The notes under the pieces are model-generated. The model saw only the letters and a program-made list of their open reading frames with translations, did no database searches and was not told where the DNA came from. 64,000 nt of DNA from Neorhizobium galegae (GTDB taxonomy: Bacteria; Pseudomonadota; Alphaproteobacteria; Rhizobiales; Rhizobiaceae). Shown in pieces: positions 8,714-17,928 of the stretch (its first letter is position 1; every line of letters begins with the position of its first letter). A program made the position numbers and the translations under genes. The DNA is taken from positions 1 to 64,000 of the forward strand of contig NZ_JAGIPG010000001.1 of the NCBI RefSeq assembly GCF_017877055.1. Direction: 5' to 3'.

Positions 8714-9699
8714 ACGATCGATTGGAAATTCGCAATGTCAGCAAGCGCTTCACCCGCAAGTCCGGTATTGTTGAACGCGGTGCCGAATATATCGGCCTGA
8801 AGGCGCCCAACCCTGTGGTTCGCGCATTGGACGATGTGAGCCTCACCGTCGCTCAAGGCGAGGTGGTTGGCATCGTTGGCGAATCCGGCTGCGGGAAATC
8901 GACCTTGGGCCGCGTCGTGGCAGGTCTTTTGAAAGCCTCCGAAGGCGCGGTGTTGTTCCGGGGCAAGCGGCTCGAGGATATGTCGGCCAGGGATGCCGAA
9001 GCTGCACGGCTGCAGGTCCAGATGATTTTCCAGGACCCTTCGTCGTCTCTCAATCCGCGCCAGCGTGTGCACGAAATCATCGGCGCAGCTCCGTTGCACC
9101 ATGGGCTGACGACAGCGCGGGAACTCGATGACTATGTCAGCCGGCAGATGGAACGGTCCGGTCTGGACCCTTCGATGGCGCGCCGTTTCCCGCACCAGTT
9201 CAGTGGTGGCCAACGCCAGCGCATCGGCATTGCCCGTGCACTTGCCGTCCAGCCGGACATGTTAATCTGCGACGAGTCCGTTGCGGCTCTCGACGTATCG
9301 ATACAGGCGCAGATCCTGAACCTGTTTCTCGACCTCAGAGAGCAGCTCGACCTGACCTACATATTTATCAGTCACGACCTGTCTGTTGTCGAGCACATCT
9401 CCGACAGGGTGGTTGTTATGTATCTGGGACGTGTCGTGGAAGAGGCCCCGGTTGCGGAGCTGTTTTCTCATCCTAACCATCCTTACACCCGGGCTCTTCT
9501 TCTGGAGAGACCCAGTCTCGACCCTGTGCAGCGCAGCTTTTCCGCCATCGAGGGTGAGATACCAAGTCCACTTTCGCCGCCGTCAGGATGCCATTTCCAC
9601 CCTCGTTGTCCTCTGGCGATGGAACGGTGCCGAGTTGAGCGGCCGGAGCTTCGTTCTGTCGGCACCCGTCACAAAAGCGCGTGCCACCTCAACGATTGA
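8710..9699 (+). CDS. dipeptide-type ABC ATPase, DppF-like
   Basis: The 329-residue partner ATPase starts with a GTG at 8710 that overlaps the upstream stop (GTGA). It has Walker A GESGCGKST, signature FSGGQRQR, Walker B LICDESVAALD (Ser where most relatives have Pro) and the C-terminal extension CHFHPRCPLAMERC. The N-terminal loop between the first two strands is longer than usual (KSGIVERGAEYIGLKAPN), as in several rhizobial DppF proteins. With the preceding gene it forms the ATPase heterodimer. Confidence 0.92.
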   Translation: MNDRLEIRNVSKRFTRKSGIVERGAEYIGLKAPNPVVRALDDVSLTVAQGEVVGIVGESGCGKSTLGRVVAGLLKASEGAVLFRGKRLEDMSARDAEAARLQVQMIFQDPSSSLNPRQRVHEIIGAAPLHHGLTTARELDDYVSRQMERSGLDPSMARRFPHQFSGGQRQRIGIARALAVQPDMLICDESVAALDVSIQAQILNLFLDLREQLDLTYIFISHDLSVVEHISDRVVVMYLGRVVEEAPVAELFSHPNHPYTRALLLERPSLDPVQRSFSAIEGEIPSPLSPPSGCHFHPRCPLAMERCRVERPELRSVGTRHKSACHLND

Positions 9700-9739
9700 G
9701 ACCCGGCACTCAAAAACATAAACCTTAGAAGGATGAAAT

Positions 9740-10819
9740 ATGTCTGTTTCAGCGCCTCTGGAACATATGCCCAAAGCCTCCAGCCATACATTTCCCGCGC
9801 AAACCTGGAAATCCGTAGAGGCCCCGGAGCGGCACGGTCTGACTGCCGATGTCCGCTCGGCCGTTGAAGCAGCGCTTAAGGCCTTGCCGACAACGTCGTT
9901 TATGGCGGTCGCAGGCGGAGAAGTTCTGTATAGCTACGGCGATGTCAGTGAAGTTAGCTATCTTGCGTCGACACGCAAAAGCATCCTCTCGATGCTGATG
10001 GGCAAGGCCGTCGCGGACGGAAAGATCAACCTTGATCTCACCATGGCCGATCTGAACATTGAGGAAGATCATGGCCTTCTTCCGATCGAGAAAACCGCCG
10101 CTTTGCGCGATCTTTTAATCAGCAGTTCAGGTGTCTACCATCAGCCGGGCAGCCCCGGCAGCAATACCAAGAATATTCCCGAACGCGGATCAAAGAGGCC
10201 GGGGGAGTACTTCCATTACAACAACTGGGACTTCAACGTCCTTGGTGCTGCCTTCGAGCAGTTGACCGGCCGCAGTGTCTTTAAGGCATTCGAGGAGGAT
10301 TTTGCCGGTCCCACGGAGATGCAGGATTTCGATCCGTCCCGCCAGCGCATGATGGGCTATGAAGGCGCATCCCGTTATCTCGCTTATCACTTCTTCCTGT
10401 CTGCGCGGGATATGGCCCGGTTGGGTTTGACGATGGTGCGAAATGGTTGTTGGCGTGAGGAGCAGTTGGTGCCCGCCGATTGGGTTGCCGAAAGCACGCG
10501 CATCCATGTTCCTGCAGATCGCATGAACGAGAGCGAAAAATCCAGGATTGCCGGTTACAGTTATCTGTGGTGGATCCCGGTGGTGACAAATGATACGCCT
10601 GAATGGCAGGGCGCATGTGTCGCGGCTGGCCATTTCGGACAATTCATGCTGTGCCTGCCGGCACTCGACATGGTGTTCGTCAACAGGAGAGCAATCCCCG
10701 ACGATTTGGCCATCGCGCGCAATGACGGTAGCTTTAAAGAGGAGCTGCCTGCCGTCACCATGGAAAATTTCCTGGCCGTCACCGATCATTTCATCAAGGC
10801 AAAGCTGCGCGCTGCCTGA
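9740..10819 (+). CDS. serine hydrolase, beta-lactamase/esterase fold, cytoplasmic form
   Basis: The 359-residue protein belongs to the class C beta-lactamase / NylB-like esterase group. The catalytic SxxK is S77-T-R-K80 and the YxN motif is Y160-N-N162. No signal peptide is seen, so it should act in the cytoplasm on something imported by the preceding transporter, which lies 40 bases upstream and is probably cotranscribed (AGAAGG ribosome-binding site). Members hydrolyse amide or ester bonds of small cyclic or linear substrates. A closely similar, Tat-exported paralogue lies at 12038-13165. A role in antibiotic resistance is not implied. Confidence 0.8.
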   Translation: MSVSAPLEHMPKASSHTFPAQTWKSVEAPERHGLTADVRSAVEAALKALPTTSFMAVAGGEVLYSYGDVSEVSYLASTRKSILSMLMGKAVADGKINLDLTMADLNIEEDHGLLPIEKTAALRDLLISSSGVYHQPGSPGSNTKNIPERGSKRPGEYFHYNNWDFNVLGAAFEQLTGRSVFKAFEEDFAGPTEMQDFDPSRQRMMGYEGASRYLAYHFFLSARDMARLGLTMVRNGCWREEQLVPADWVAESTRIHVPADRMNESEKSRIAGYSYLWWIPVVTNDTPEWQGACVAAGHFGQFMLCLPALDMVFVNRRAIPDDLAIARNDGSFKEELPAVTMENFLAVTDHFIKAKLRAA

Positions 10820-10849
10820 GCGATCACTTTAATCGCATATATGCATGTT

Positions 10850-11800
10850 TCAGCTGAGGTCCTCGGCGAAACATGCGGATATCTGCTCACGTAACCAGTA
10901 GCTTGCCGGATCGCGTTCCTTTTCGGCAAGCCAAATCATGCTGGTGGACTGCTTTTCCTCGGCAAACGGGGATTCCAGCAGCAGCAGTTCATGTGAGCGT
11001 TCGAAGAGTTTCGCAACGCTTTCAGGCATGATGGCGACGAGATCGCTGCGGGCGACGATGGCAACCGCGGCGGAAAAATGCGGCACCACGGCAACCACTC
11101 GGCGTTCGAGCCCCATGCTGTCGAGCCGCTCGTCGATCCACCCTCTTCGGCTAGGCGCCGATGTGACCTTGACGTGCCCCATGGATAACAGGGATTCGAG
11201 GGAAAGCGGTTCCTTCGCCACCGGGTTATGGGCCGACATGATGCAGACCCTTCTTTCGGTAAACAGTGAGCTACAGCGATACCTGGCGGGGAAACTGTCA
11301 GCGGTCATCACGGCGACGTCGATGGTGCCGTCATCGAGATGCTCCTGCACCACCGGCAAATAGTTTCGATTGTTCGCGGCACCGGTGCGAGGCATGTGGA
11401 TGACCTCCAGAACACAGTGCTCGGCCTTGGAGCGAACACGTTCGACGAGGAGCGGCATCAGGACGACGGAAAAATAGTCGTTCATGCCAATTCTGAATGC
11501 GCGATGAGAGGTCGTCGGCTCAAAGTGGAGCCGTGACAACATCACCGATTCCGTATCCTCGATGATCCGCCGCACCGCCGGAAATATCTCGGTGCAAAAT
11601 CGCGTCATGACAAAACCGCCCGACGTTTTCTTGAACAGTTCATCGCCGGTAATGGCACGTACACGTTTCAACGCGTGGCTCATGGCGGGTTGGGAAAGAC
11701 CAATGTAAGCGCCAGCGGCGGTCATGTTGCCTTTCACAACAAGTGCGTAGATCACCTTCAGAAGGTTGAGATCGATCGATCCCAACGGAAATCGTTGCAT
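10850..11800 (-). CDS. LysR-family transcriptional regulator (NodD/SyrM-like branch)
   Basis: The 316-residue protein has an N-terminal winged helix-turn-helix (IDLNLLKVIYALVVKGNMTAAGAYIGLSQPAMSHALKRVR, residues about 9-48) and a long C-terminal effector-binding domain. The wording of the first 60 residues and of FRIGMNDYFSVVLMPLLVERV resembles the NodD-like branch. It converges on the dpp-type operon and lies between the two serine-hydrolase genes, so it may control one or both. A dyad at 11820-11851 lies just before its start. Confidence 0.85.
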   Translation of the reverse strand: MQRFPLGSIDLNLLKVIYALVVKGNMTAAGAYIGLSQPAMSHALKRVRAITGDELFKKTSGGFVMTRFCTEIFPAVRRIIEDTESVMLSRLHFEPTTSHRAFRIGMNDYFSVVLMPLLVERVRSKAEHCVLEVIHMPRTGAANNRNYLPVVQEHLDDGTIDVAVMTADSFPARYRCSSLFTERRVCIMSAHNPVAKEPLSLESLLSMGHVKVTSAPSRRGWIDERLDSMGLERRVVAVVPHFSAAVAIVARSDLVAIMPESVAKLFERSHELLLLESPFAEEKQSTSMIWLAEKERDPASYWLREQISACFAEDLS

Positions 11801-11819
11801 GTCAAAACTCTCTCGGCTC

Positions 11820-11851
11820 CCATGGCATTGGTGGCAGTCACCATGCCATGG
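11820..11851. promoter_or_regulatory. imperfect dyad upstream of the LysR gene
   Basis: CCATGGCAT and ATGCCATGG are perfect 9-bp arms. An inner GGTG/CACC pair extends the dyad, with one unpaired T on the left side. It sits 20-51 bases before the LysR start and could be an autoregulatory site or a transcript hairpin. Confidence 0.35.
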
Positions 11852-12037
11852 ATCCCAACGGTGATGAACAGGAATTCAGCTGACGCATGGCGATGACTTC
11901 GCAACGCGTCAGGCAAATGTGTGTGATCACGCCGGCAACAAAGCAAAGGCGATCTCTGCGCCAGTATTCATTCCTGCCAACCCACGGTCTCTAAGGATCG
12001 CATTGGATTCGGGAAAGGCCACTGACGCAGAGCGCGG

Positions 12038-13165
12038 TTAGGTTCTGGCCGCCACAACCGCCTCGGCGATTTTCAGGAATTCGCCAACGCTGACTTTTGC
12101 CGGTTCGTAGGTGGTCTTTCCCAGATTTCGGGCAAGGGCAAATTCGTCTGTGACTGCCCTGCGGTGGACGATCACCGCATCGATGGCCGGCAGGCAGAGA
12201 ACAAACTGCCCAAAGTTGCCATTCATCAGGTACGAGCCTTTGAATGCCGGGTCGCTGGACGTCGGAATCCACCACAGATAACCGTAACCAAGGCCTTCCT
12301 TGCTTTTCGTCTGCTCGGGCGTGAAGCGCATTTTGGTGCTTTCACTGACCCAGGATTCGGGAAGTATCGTCTTTCCGTCCCATTTTCCGCCCTGAAGCAT
12401 AAGCTGTCCAAGGCGTGCCATATCGCGGGCCGAGAGGAAAAGATGATAGGCGAGATAACGCGACTGATTTTCGTAGCCCATCATCCGCTGTCTGCCGATA
12501 TCGAAGTCCTGGAAGCCCAGCGGCTCAGCCAGATCCTCCTTCAGCGCCGCAAAAACCGTTTTCCCGGTTTGCTTTTCGAAAATTGCCCCAAGGACATTGA
12601 AGTCCCAGTTATTATACAAAAAGACCGAACCGGCCGGTGTCCTGCCGCGTTCCGGCGTATTGCTGTTGCCGCCGGGGCTGCCGGCCGCATGGTAGACTCC
12701 GGAACTGGAGGTTAGAAGGTCCTTGACCTTTGCAGTCTTTTCCGCCGGCAGAAGTCCGTCATCCTCTTCGATGCCGATACCGCCGATGGTCATGTTCAGA
12801 TCGATCCTGCCCTCCGCCACATACCGACCGAACAGCATCGACAAGATACTTTTTCTGGCCGAGGCGAGATAACTGACGTCGGAGAGATTGCCGTAGCGGT
12901 AGACGATCTCACCGCCCTGGACAACCATCATCGATGTGGTTGCCAGCGGATAGAGTTGCATCTCCATCTCCGCAAGCTTGGCTGAAGACCATCCGGCCGA
13001 TGTGACGTCCTTGACGGTATTCCATGGCCTGCCGGATTTGGCGTTGTCGCAGGAGGGGGCGTCTGCTGCCGACGCCGTTTGCCCGGCTAAACCGACTGCT
13101 GCTAAGGTTGACGCTGCTGATGCCGCGAGAACGGATCGTCTCGATAGATGTGGACCCACGACCAT
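12038..13165 (-). CDS. Tat-exported serine hydrolase, beta-lactamase/esterase fold
   Basis: The 375-residue product starts with a twin-arginine signal (SRRSVLAASAAS at residues 8-19, hydrophobic stretch, then TASA-AD cleavage near 34). The mature part is clearly a paralogue of the 9740-10819 protein: shared segments include SILSML, SSSGVYH, YNNWDFNVLGA, SRYLAYH and LSARDMARLG. The catalytic residues are S102-A-R-K105 and Y-N-N. The ATG at 13165 follows GGGAGGA and fits the Tat signal; a longer upstream frame exists but would bury the signal. It lies 53 bases downstream of the tannase-family gene and probably shares its operon. Confidence 0.82.
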   Translation of the reverse strand: MVVGPHLSRRSVLAASAASTLAAVGLAGQTASAADAPSCDNAKSGRPWNTVKDVTSAGWSSAKLAEMEMQLYPLATTSMMVVQGGEIVYRYGNLSDVSYLASARKSILSMLFGRYVAEGRIDLNMTIGGIGIEEDDGLLPAEKTAKVKDLLTSSSGVYHAAGSPGGNSNTPERGRTPAGSVFLYNNWDFNVLGAIFEKQTGKTVFAALKEDLAEPLGFQDFDIGRQRMMGYENQSRYLAYHLFLSARDMARLGQLMLQGGKWDGKTILPESWVSESTKMRFTPEQTKSKEGLGYGYLWWIPTSSDPAFKGSYLMNGNFGQFVLCLPAIDAVIVHRRAVTDEFALARNLGKTTYEPAKVSVGEFLKIAEAVVAART

Positions 13166-13218
13166 TAAAATCCTCCCGGTCAATAGTGATTGGTTCTGCG
13201 TGACGGACAATTGCTGTT

Positions 13219-14868
13219 TCAGTTCGTCGCGCAGGTGAAATTCGAAGCGAGTGCCATGTCGCCTTCGCCATTGTATTTTGGCCAAGACGGGTATTGGCAA
13301 AGCGGCCGGGTTCGCCCCTTTGTGGGCGACTTCGTCGCATCCAGGACGATCGGGTTGGTTGGCGGCACGCCGTTATTGACCCAGTTGTCCAGGGCCGTCA
13401 GGTTGTCCCAGGTCGGCGAGAAGCGGCCACCGCCATGCGCCAGGCCGGGAACCAGATAGAAGCGCATGAATTCGCTGACCTTGTCCTGGCCCATCTCGGC
13501 AATGATAGATTGATAAAGCTTGGTATTTCCCAGAGGGCTGACGCTGGGGTCATCGGCGCCTTGGAGCCATATGATTTTACCGCCGCGGGCATTAAATGCC
13601 GACCAGTCGGTACGGGTGGCATCGATGACCTCGGAAAGCTGGACAATCCTGTCCTGGAGTTGACCAGGTTTCTGGATATTGAACGCCAGAAAGTCGAGTG
13701 GCTTGTCCCGGGAAACGAAATTCTGCAGAAATTCGAACGAGCGACTGGAATGATGGGCATTTGGCCCGGAAACCGGCGGATTGCGGATTTGTGGTTCCGA
13801 CCCCAATTGCATCATGATCCCTTCCAGGCTGTTGTAGCCGGGATAGGTGTCGATGCCGTTCGCCAGCTTGTAAGGCAGCGAATAACCTTCATGGTAGATC
13901 TTGAGCGTCCGTTCGATCTGGACTTTCGTCAGGCAGTCCTCAGGATTTCCGCTCATATCTGCCTTGCACGAAAGGCCGTCTACCAAAGCTTTCGACTGGG
14001 CGCGGCAACCTTCCATGTTGCTGATCAGGCCGTCTTCGGCAGCGTCCAGCCCATCACACGATTTGATCGCTTCTTTTGCAATCTTCTCGACGAGCTTGGG
14101 CGGGATCCAGCCGGCAGAATTGTCATCGTAGACCGCACGGGCAAGGCCGGCGCCCCAGAGCCTCAGGCCGACGAAATTGGCAGTAGGATAGTTCGTGAGG
14201 ATGCCATCATAGGCTCCCGGCCAGCGGGACGCAGCGGTCAATCCCTCGCGACCACCGGTCGAACCACCCTGAAAATAGACCCGCGAAATCGGTCGATCAT
14301 ATCTTTCTGCGACAAGGACCTTTGCCACATCAAGGGTTTTCTTGATGTGCATGTATCCGTAATTCTGCATTGCTTCATCATTTTTGGCGAAAGAAGCGTC
14401 GTCAGCATTGGGGGCTTGATGTCCTGAATCGCTCCCGAATGTCACATAGCCTTGCGCCAACGGGGTGGGCGCCACATCGAGCCCGAGTGTCGTCTTGTCC
14501 GTTGTCGGGGGCACGCTGCCATTGTAGCCACCCCCACCATATTGGAGCAGCTTGCCGTTCCACGCGCTGGGCAGATTGACCTGCCAGACGATGTTCGGCG
14601 CTTTCGGATCGACTGGGTGGGTTTCACCGATGACTTTGCAATATTCGCCGTTGTGATTGGCTGCGTCGGATGCACCTACCAATTTCGCGGAGATAACCCG
14701 CGCCCCTGTTGTCGGCAGGGTTATCTTGGTGGCCGCAATTTTCAAGGTCGCAATCGCAGAGCATAATGCCGAAGCATCATGCGGTGCGGCCATGGCCGGT
14801 GAAACGAGAATGTAGGCAAGCGGGATCGCCATCACCTGAGGTGATGCCGCTCTAAACAGAGATGTCAT
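13219..14868 (-). CDS. tannase/feruloyl-esterase family protein lacking the usual Cys pair
   Basis: The 549-residue protein has an N-terminal signal peptide (MTSLFRAASPQVMAIPLAYI, cleavage near AMA-AP) and tannase-family landmarks: WNGKLLQYGGGGYNG, FGSDSGHQ, the nucleophile elbow GGSTGG (Ser about 203), WLQGADDPSVSP and the catalytic His in PGLAHGGG. The family normally has Cys beside both Ser and His (CS-D-HC), linked by a disulfide. Here both positions are Gly, so the catalytic triad remains but the disulfide is lost on both sides. It should hydrolyse ester bonds of plant phenolic esters in the periplasm or outside the cell. GGAGG precedes the ATG at 14868. Confidence 0.85.
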   Translation of the reverse strand: MTSLFRAASPQVMAIPLAYILVSPAMAAPHDASALCSAIATLKIAATKITLPTTGARVISAKLVGASDAANHNGEYCKVIGETHPVDPKAPNIVWQVNLPSAWNGKLLQYGGGGYNGSVPPTTDKTTLGLDVAPTPLAQGYVTFGSDSGHQAPNADDASFAKNDEAMQNYGYMHIKKTLDVAKVLVAERYDRPISRVYFQGGSTGGREGLTAASRWPGAYDGILTNYPTANFVGLRLWGAGLARAVYDDNSAGWIPPKLVEKIAKEAIKSCDGLDAAEDGLISNMEGCRAQSKALVDGLSCKADMSGNPEDCLTKVQIERTLKIYHEGYSLPYKLANGIDTYPGYNSLEGIMMQLGSEPQIRNPPVSGPNAHHSSRSFEFLQNFVSRDKPLDFLAFNIQKPGQLQDRIVQLSEVIDATRTDWSAFNARGGKIIWLQGADDPSVSPLGNTKLYQSIIAEMGQDKVSEFMRFYLVPGLAHGGGRFSPTWDNLTALDNWVNNGVPPTNPIVLDATKSPTKGRTRPLCQYPSWPKYNGEGDMALASNFTCATN

Positions 14869-14907
14869 GATTTCCTCCCAGCTGCACAGCCACTCCCCAA
14901 GCCGGCG

Positions 14908-15345
14908 CTATTCTTCTTTGTTAAAATTAGCTGGAAAACCGCTGCCGGGTGAAATGCAAATAATAGACTGATTATTGCGATCCGCGCATAATCCGCTTGC
15001 AGTTGTAGCTTCAAGGCCAAGGAGGTGGGGTCGGGATTCTGGCACCAGAATCCGTCCTTCGAACAGGCGCCGCACCGTCCCCAAGATGCCTGCTACCGCG
15101 ATCCCGTTGCGGAAGCTAAATCGTACATCAATCTTCCCGCTAGGATGCTCAATACTTACGGTCGCTGGAGGGTTTTTAACGCCCCGGAGACCCGACACGA
15201 CAGTCCCTTCATGCAACGATGCCGTCGCAATTCCGGCCGCGCCCGTACTGCTGCTGTCTCGTAACCCGTGGCACCGACGTCGTGGGAACATGGGGAGCAT
15301 CCGGCGATATGCCACACGATGGTGAGGGGTGATGAAAACTATCAA
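14908..15345 (-). pseudogene. C-terminal remnant of a PrpF/GalD-type tautomerase
   Basis: The stretch STGAAGIATASLHEGTV, then NPPATVSIEHPSGKIDV, then VAGILGTVRRLFEG corresponds to the last third of the intact protein encoded at 21661-22743 (TGAVGIATACIKEGTV, LSIEHPSGHLDV, VAGILRTARRLFEG). The N-terminal two thirds are absent, and the residues before the match are unrelated, so this is a decayed fragment. The intact family isomerises conjugated dicarboxylates such as 4-oxalomesaconate. It sits next to the tannase-family gene. Confidence 0.75.
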
Positions 15346-15585
15346 TTTCTTGCCGAAAATTGGCCTGAGGACGTGGTCTCTTCGAGATCAAATCTGCATC
15401 GACGCTGTCAGTAGCGCGGAATTGGATACCGATTCATCGATACGGTTGCTTTTTATGGTAACAATATAGGTCTCATGGCATGGCAGCGACGGCTAATGCG
15501 TCTCCGGAGGTGGAGAAAGAACGCTGGGTCTATTCGTCTGCCTTGCCGCCACTTTGACTATTTCCTCTGTGGAAACGGCAGAGTC

Positions 15586-16353
15586 ATGGAGAGAGTCTTG
15601 AACATTAACCTAGAGGTGAGGCGTTATCATGGTCGCGGCTGCCATTATCACGACCACGTGCAAGTCCTCGTCCCTCTGCATGGGGTGATGAAGGTCGCAA
15701 TAGAGGGGGCATCGGGCATCGTCACAGGGCGGACGGTCGCCGTCATCCCCAGGGGACATTCCCACGACTTCGTACCAAGCGGTGATTGCAACCTCCTAGT
15801 CGCTGATATCGAACTCCGGGAAGACGATGGGCAAGACGCACCACCCCTGCTGAGAGGAGATGGCCCCTTCGTCTCACGTGTGGAGCCTTGGCTTTGGCGC
15901 ATCTTCCGTCAGATCGGCGCTGAAGTCGATGCGGATGGGCGTTGCGCAAACGATGCCGCAATGTTGGCTTTAAGCGGCTTGCGTCTTATCCGTCCGACCC
16001 CGGTTCCGAAACCGCAATCGAAGGCGTCGAGCAGGATCGAGTGCATTGCAGCCAACCTCGGTACTCACAAGGGCAAGGCAGGTGTCGGTGCCATGGCGCG
16101 CGAGGCAGGCCTTAGCCAGAGCCATTTTCATGCGTTGTTCAAGGCGACGACCGGTCGTTCTCCCAGACAGTATGAAATAGACCAACGGCTTAATGCAGCG
16201 GTGGAGCGCCTGATCTTCACACGCGATCCCATCTCTGAAATTGCCTATGCCGCCGGTTATGAGAATGTCTCAGCGTTCAGCCGTCTATTCAAGGGACGTT
16301 TTGGTATGTCGCCAGGCGAATTCCGCGTCGCGAGCAGTGCGGAACGTTCCTGA
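15586..16353 (+). CDS. AraC-family regulator with cupin domain
   Basis: The product is about 255 residues from the ATG at 15586; an in-frame ATG at 15475 would add 37 Arg-rich residues that do not look like the family. The N-terminal half is a cupin sensor (HYHDHVQVLVPLHGVMKVAIEG). The C-terminal 95 residues form the double helix-turn-helix of AraC proteins (VGAMAREAGLSQSHFHALFK, then ISEIAYAAGYENVSAFSRLF followed by GMSPGEFR). Its target is not evident; the haloacid dehalogenase gene follows 99 bases downstream. Confidence 0.82.
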   Translation: MERVLNINLEVRRYHGRGCHYHDHVQVLVPLHGVMKVAIEGASGIVTGRTVAVIPRGHSHDFVPSGDCNLLVADIELREDDGQDAPPLLRGDGPFVSRVEPWLWRIFRQIGAEVDADGRCANDAAMLALSGLRLIRPTPVPKPQSKASSRIECIAANLGTHKGKAGVGAMAREAGLSQSHFHALFKATTGRSPRQYEIDQRLNAAVERLIFTRDPISEIAYAAGYENVSAFSRLFKGRFGMSPGEFRVASSAERS

Positions 16354-16452
16354 TGTGAAAATCAGAGTTTTGGCGTGATCTTCCAGAATCCTGGCACATC
16401 TCTTCTCCGGCATCCTTGGTTATCATAGCGCTACGAAGACCCGCGCGAGAGG

Positions 16453-17208
16453 ATGAACAATATGGATTTGACCCGTTTCAAGACCCTGTCCTTCGATGTC
16501 TACGGAACGCTGATTGACTGGGAGACAGGCATCTGGAACGCCTTGCAGCCACTGTTGAGCACTGGAGGCCGTGAAATCGGGCGCAAGGAGGCACTGGAAA
16601 CTTATGGGGAGATCGAAACGGCACAGGAAGCTGAGACACCATCCCTAAACTACGCCACGCTTTTGGCGGTGGTTCATGCAAGGCTCGCTCGGCACTGGGG
16701 TTTAACTGCACACTCCGATCTGCACGAACGATTCGGCGCCTCGGTGCCAGATTGGCCGGCATTCTCGGATTCAGCGAAGGCACTCGCCTATCTAAAACAA
16801 CACTACTATCTAATTGTGCTTTCCAATGTGGATCTCCAAAGCTTCAATGCCTCGAGACGTAAGCTCGGTGTTTCCTTTGACGCCGTCTACACGGCCGAAG
16901 ACATTGGCAGTTACAAGCCGGATCCGAAGAACTTCCGTTTTCTTTTCTCGCGGCTGCAGCAAGATCTAGGTGTTGAAAAAGCCGAGCTCCTGCATGTAGC
17001 GCAGAGTTTATACCACGACCATGTACCGGCCACGCAAATGGGCCTGACCAGCGTGTGGATCGATCGGCGATTTGGGATGGAAGGCCAAGGAGCGACTAAG
17101 CAGCCTGATAGTCCTCCGAAAGTTGGGGGTCACTTTCGTTCGCTGTCGGAGTTCGCTGCAGCGCACCGAGCCACGATAGATAGCGCAGAGGCTCCTGCGG
17201 CATCGTAA
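16453..17208 (+). CDS. haloacid dehalogenase type II-like hydrolase
   Basis: The 251-residue HAD-superfamily protein has the nucleophile Asp15 in LSFDVYGTLIDWE, motif II VLSNVD, motif III Lys in GSYKPDPKNF, and HVAQSLYHDH at the fourth motif. The VAQSLYHD form is typical of the 2-haloacid dehalogenase branch, although many members in soil bacteria act on other small organic acids or phosphates. The ATG at 16453 overlaps the GAGAGG ribosome-binding site, so the ATG at 16462 may be the true start. No partner gene is obvious. Confidence 0.78.
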   Translation: MNNMDLTRFKTLSFDVYGTLIDWETGIWNALQPLLSTGGREIGRKEALETYGEIETAQEAETPSLNYATLLAVVHARLARHWGLTAHSDLHERFGASVPDWPAFSDSAKALAYLKQHYYLIVLSNVDLQSFNASRRKLGVSFDAVYTAEDIGSYKPDPKNFRFLFSRLQQDLGVEKAELLHVAQSLYHDHVPATQMGLTSVWIDRRFGMEGQGATKQPDSPPKVGGHFRSLSEFAAAHRATIDSAEAPAAS

Positions 17209-17928
17209 ACTTAATCGCTAGAAGGGCAGGCGATGGCGCCGACCGAGTTCGGCACAATCGATCGCAAGAAGATTGGCATCATCAAGTAGAGGCAACCGGC
17301 TTCGGAGAGACCGCAGATCACATCAGCTATCGTTGTCTGTTGCGCGCCTAGACCCAACCTGCGCGAGCTCGATGTCTCGGAATTCCTGCCGCAGCTTTGG
17401 CCCCTTCGCGAGTCTGCGTCCTCACGCAACGATCAGGGCGTAGTAGCGCTCGGCCGCTTGGGCGCGGCGGCTACGATGCAACGTATCGGCAACGTAACGT
17501 TAAAGCGCTAGGGTGAAAAATCTCGCTCACCGCTTTCGTTCACGCGGCCTTCAGGCGTGCGATTTCGTTCCGCCCGATTGTTCAATCCCTTGTGCGAACG
17601 ATGTTCTACGCCGGGCATGATGCTGCGTTTTGCCGCGCCGTAGGATCGGAGTTTATCTGTGATCATGACGCGCGGCGCATGCCTCTGACCATGGTGGAGG
17701 CACTTCAGAAAATGAACTTTTCCGATTGATCGGAAGGCTCGGCACCGACGCTCATGCCGCTTGGCTTGCTCGAACGATTCCGGCAACGGCGGCATCGATC
17801 CCCGCCGCGAACGCGACGGGAAACAGGTCTGCACTACCGACGCCATGGCCCAACTCTTCAACCTGGTGCAACCTTGCAAGACCTCCACGAGGCTGCCCGT
17901 TCCGATTGAAGGCGATGAGCCTTCGATC
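17209..17928. other. gene-poor stretch with mobile-element debris
   Basis: About 720 bases between the dehalogenase and the end of the GH13 gene hold one recognisable item, an IS6 transposase remnant (about 17560-17725). The rest has only short frames with no resemblance I can name. Confidence 0.5.
17560..17725 (-). mobile_element. IS6-family transposase remnant, C-terminal catalytic piece
   Basis: The minus strand encodes HAPRVMITDKLRSYGAAKR followed by MPGVEHRSHKGLNNRAE, which is the conserved region around the second catalytic Asp and the start of the C-terminal part of IS6 transposases. The match stops abruptly on both sides, so the element is dead. It is a different part of the protein from the fragment at 1-165, and the two cannot be joined simply. 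Confidence 0.75.

Noticed and set aside
9740..13165. Antibiotic-resistance beta-lactamases
   Set aside because: The SxxK and YxN motifs fit, but the proteins belong to the esterase/NylB-like side and stand in a transport and catabolic setting; resistance is not supported.
13294..14427. 377-codon frame on the plus strand
   Set aside because: It lies opposite the tannase-family gene, whose motifs are clear.
1..17725. Composite transposon bounded by IS6 copies
   Set aside because: The two IS6 pieces cover different parts of the transposase, the second is dead, and no terminal repeats were found, so a composite element is not supported.
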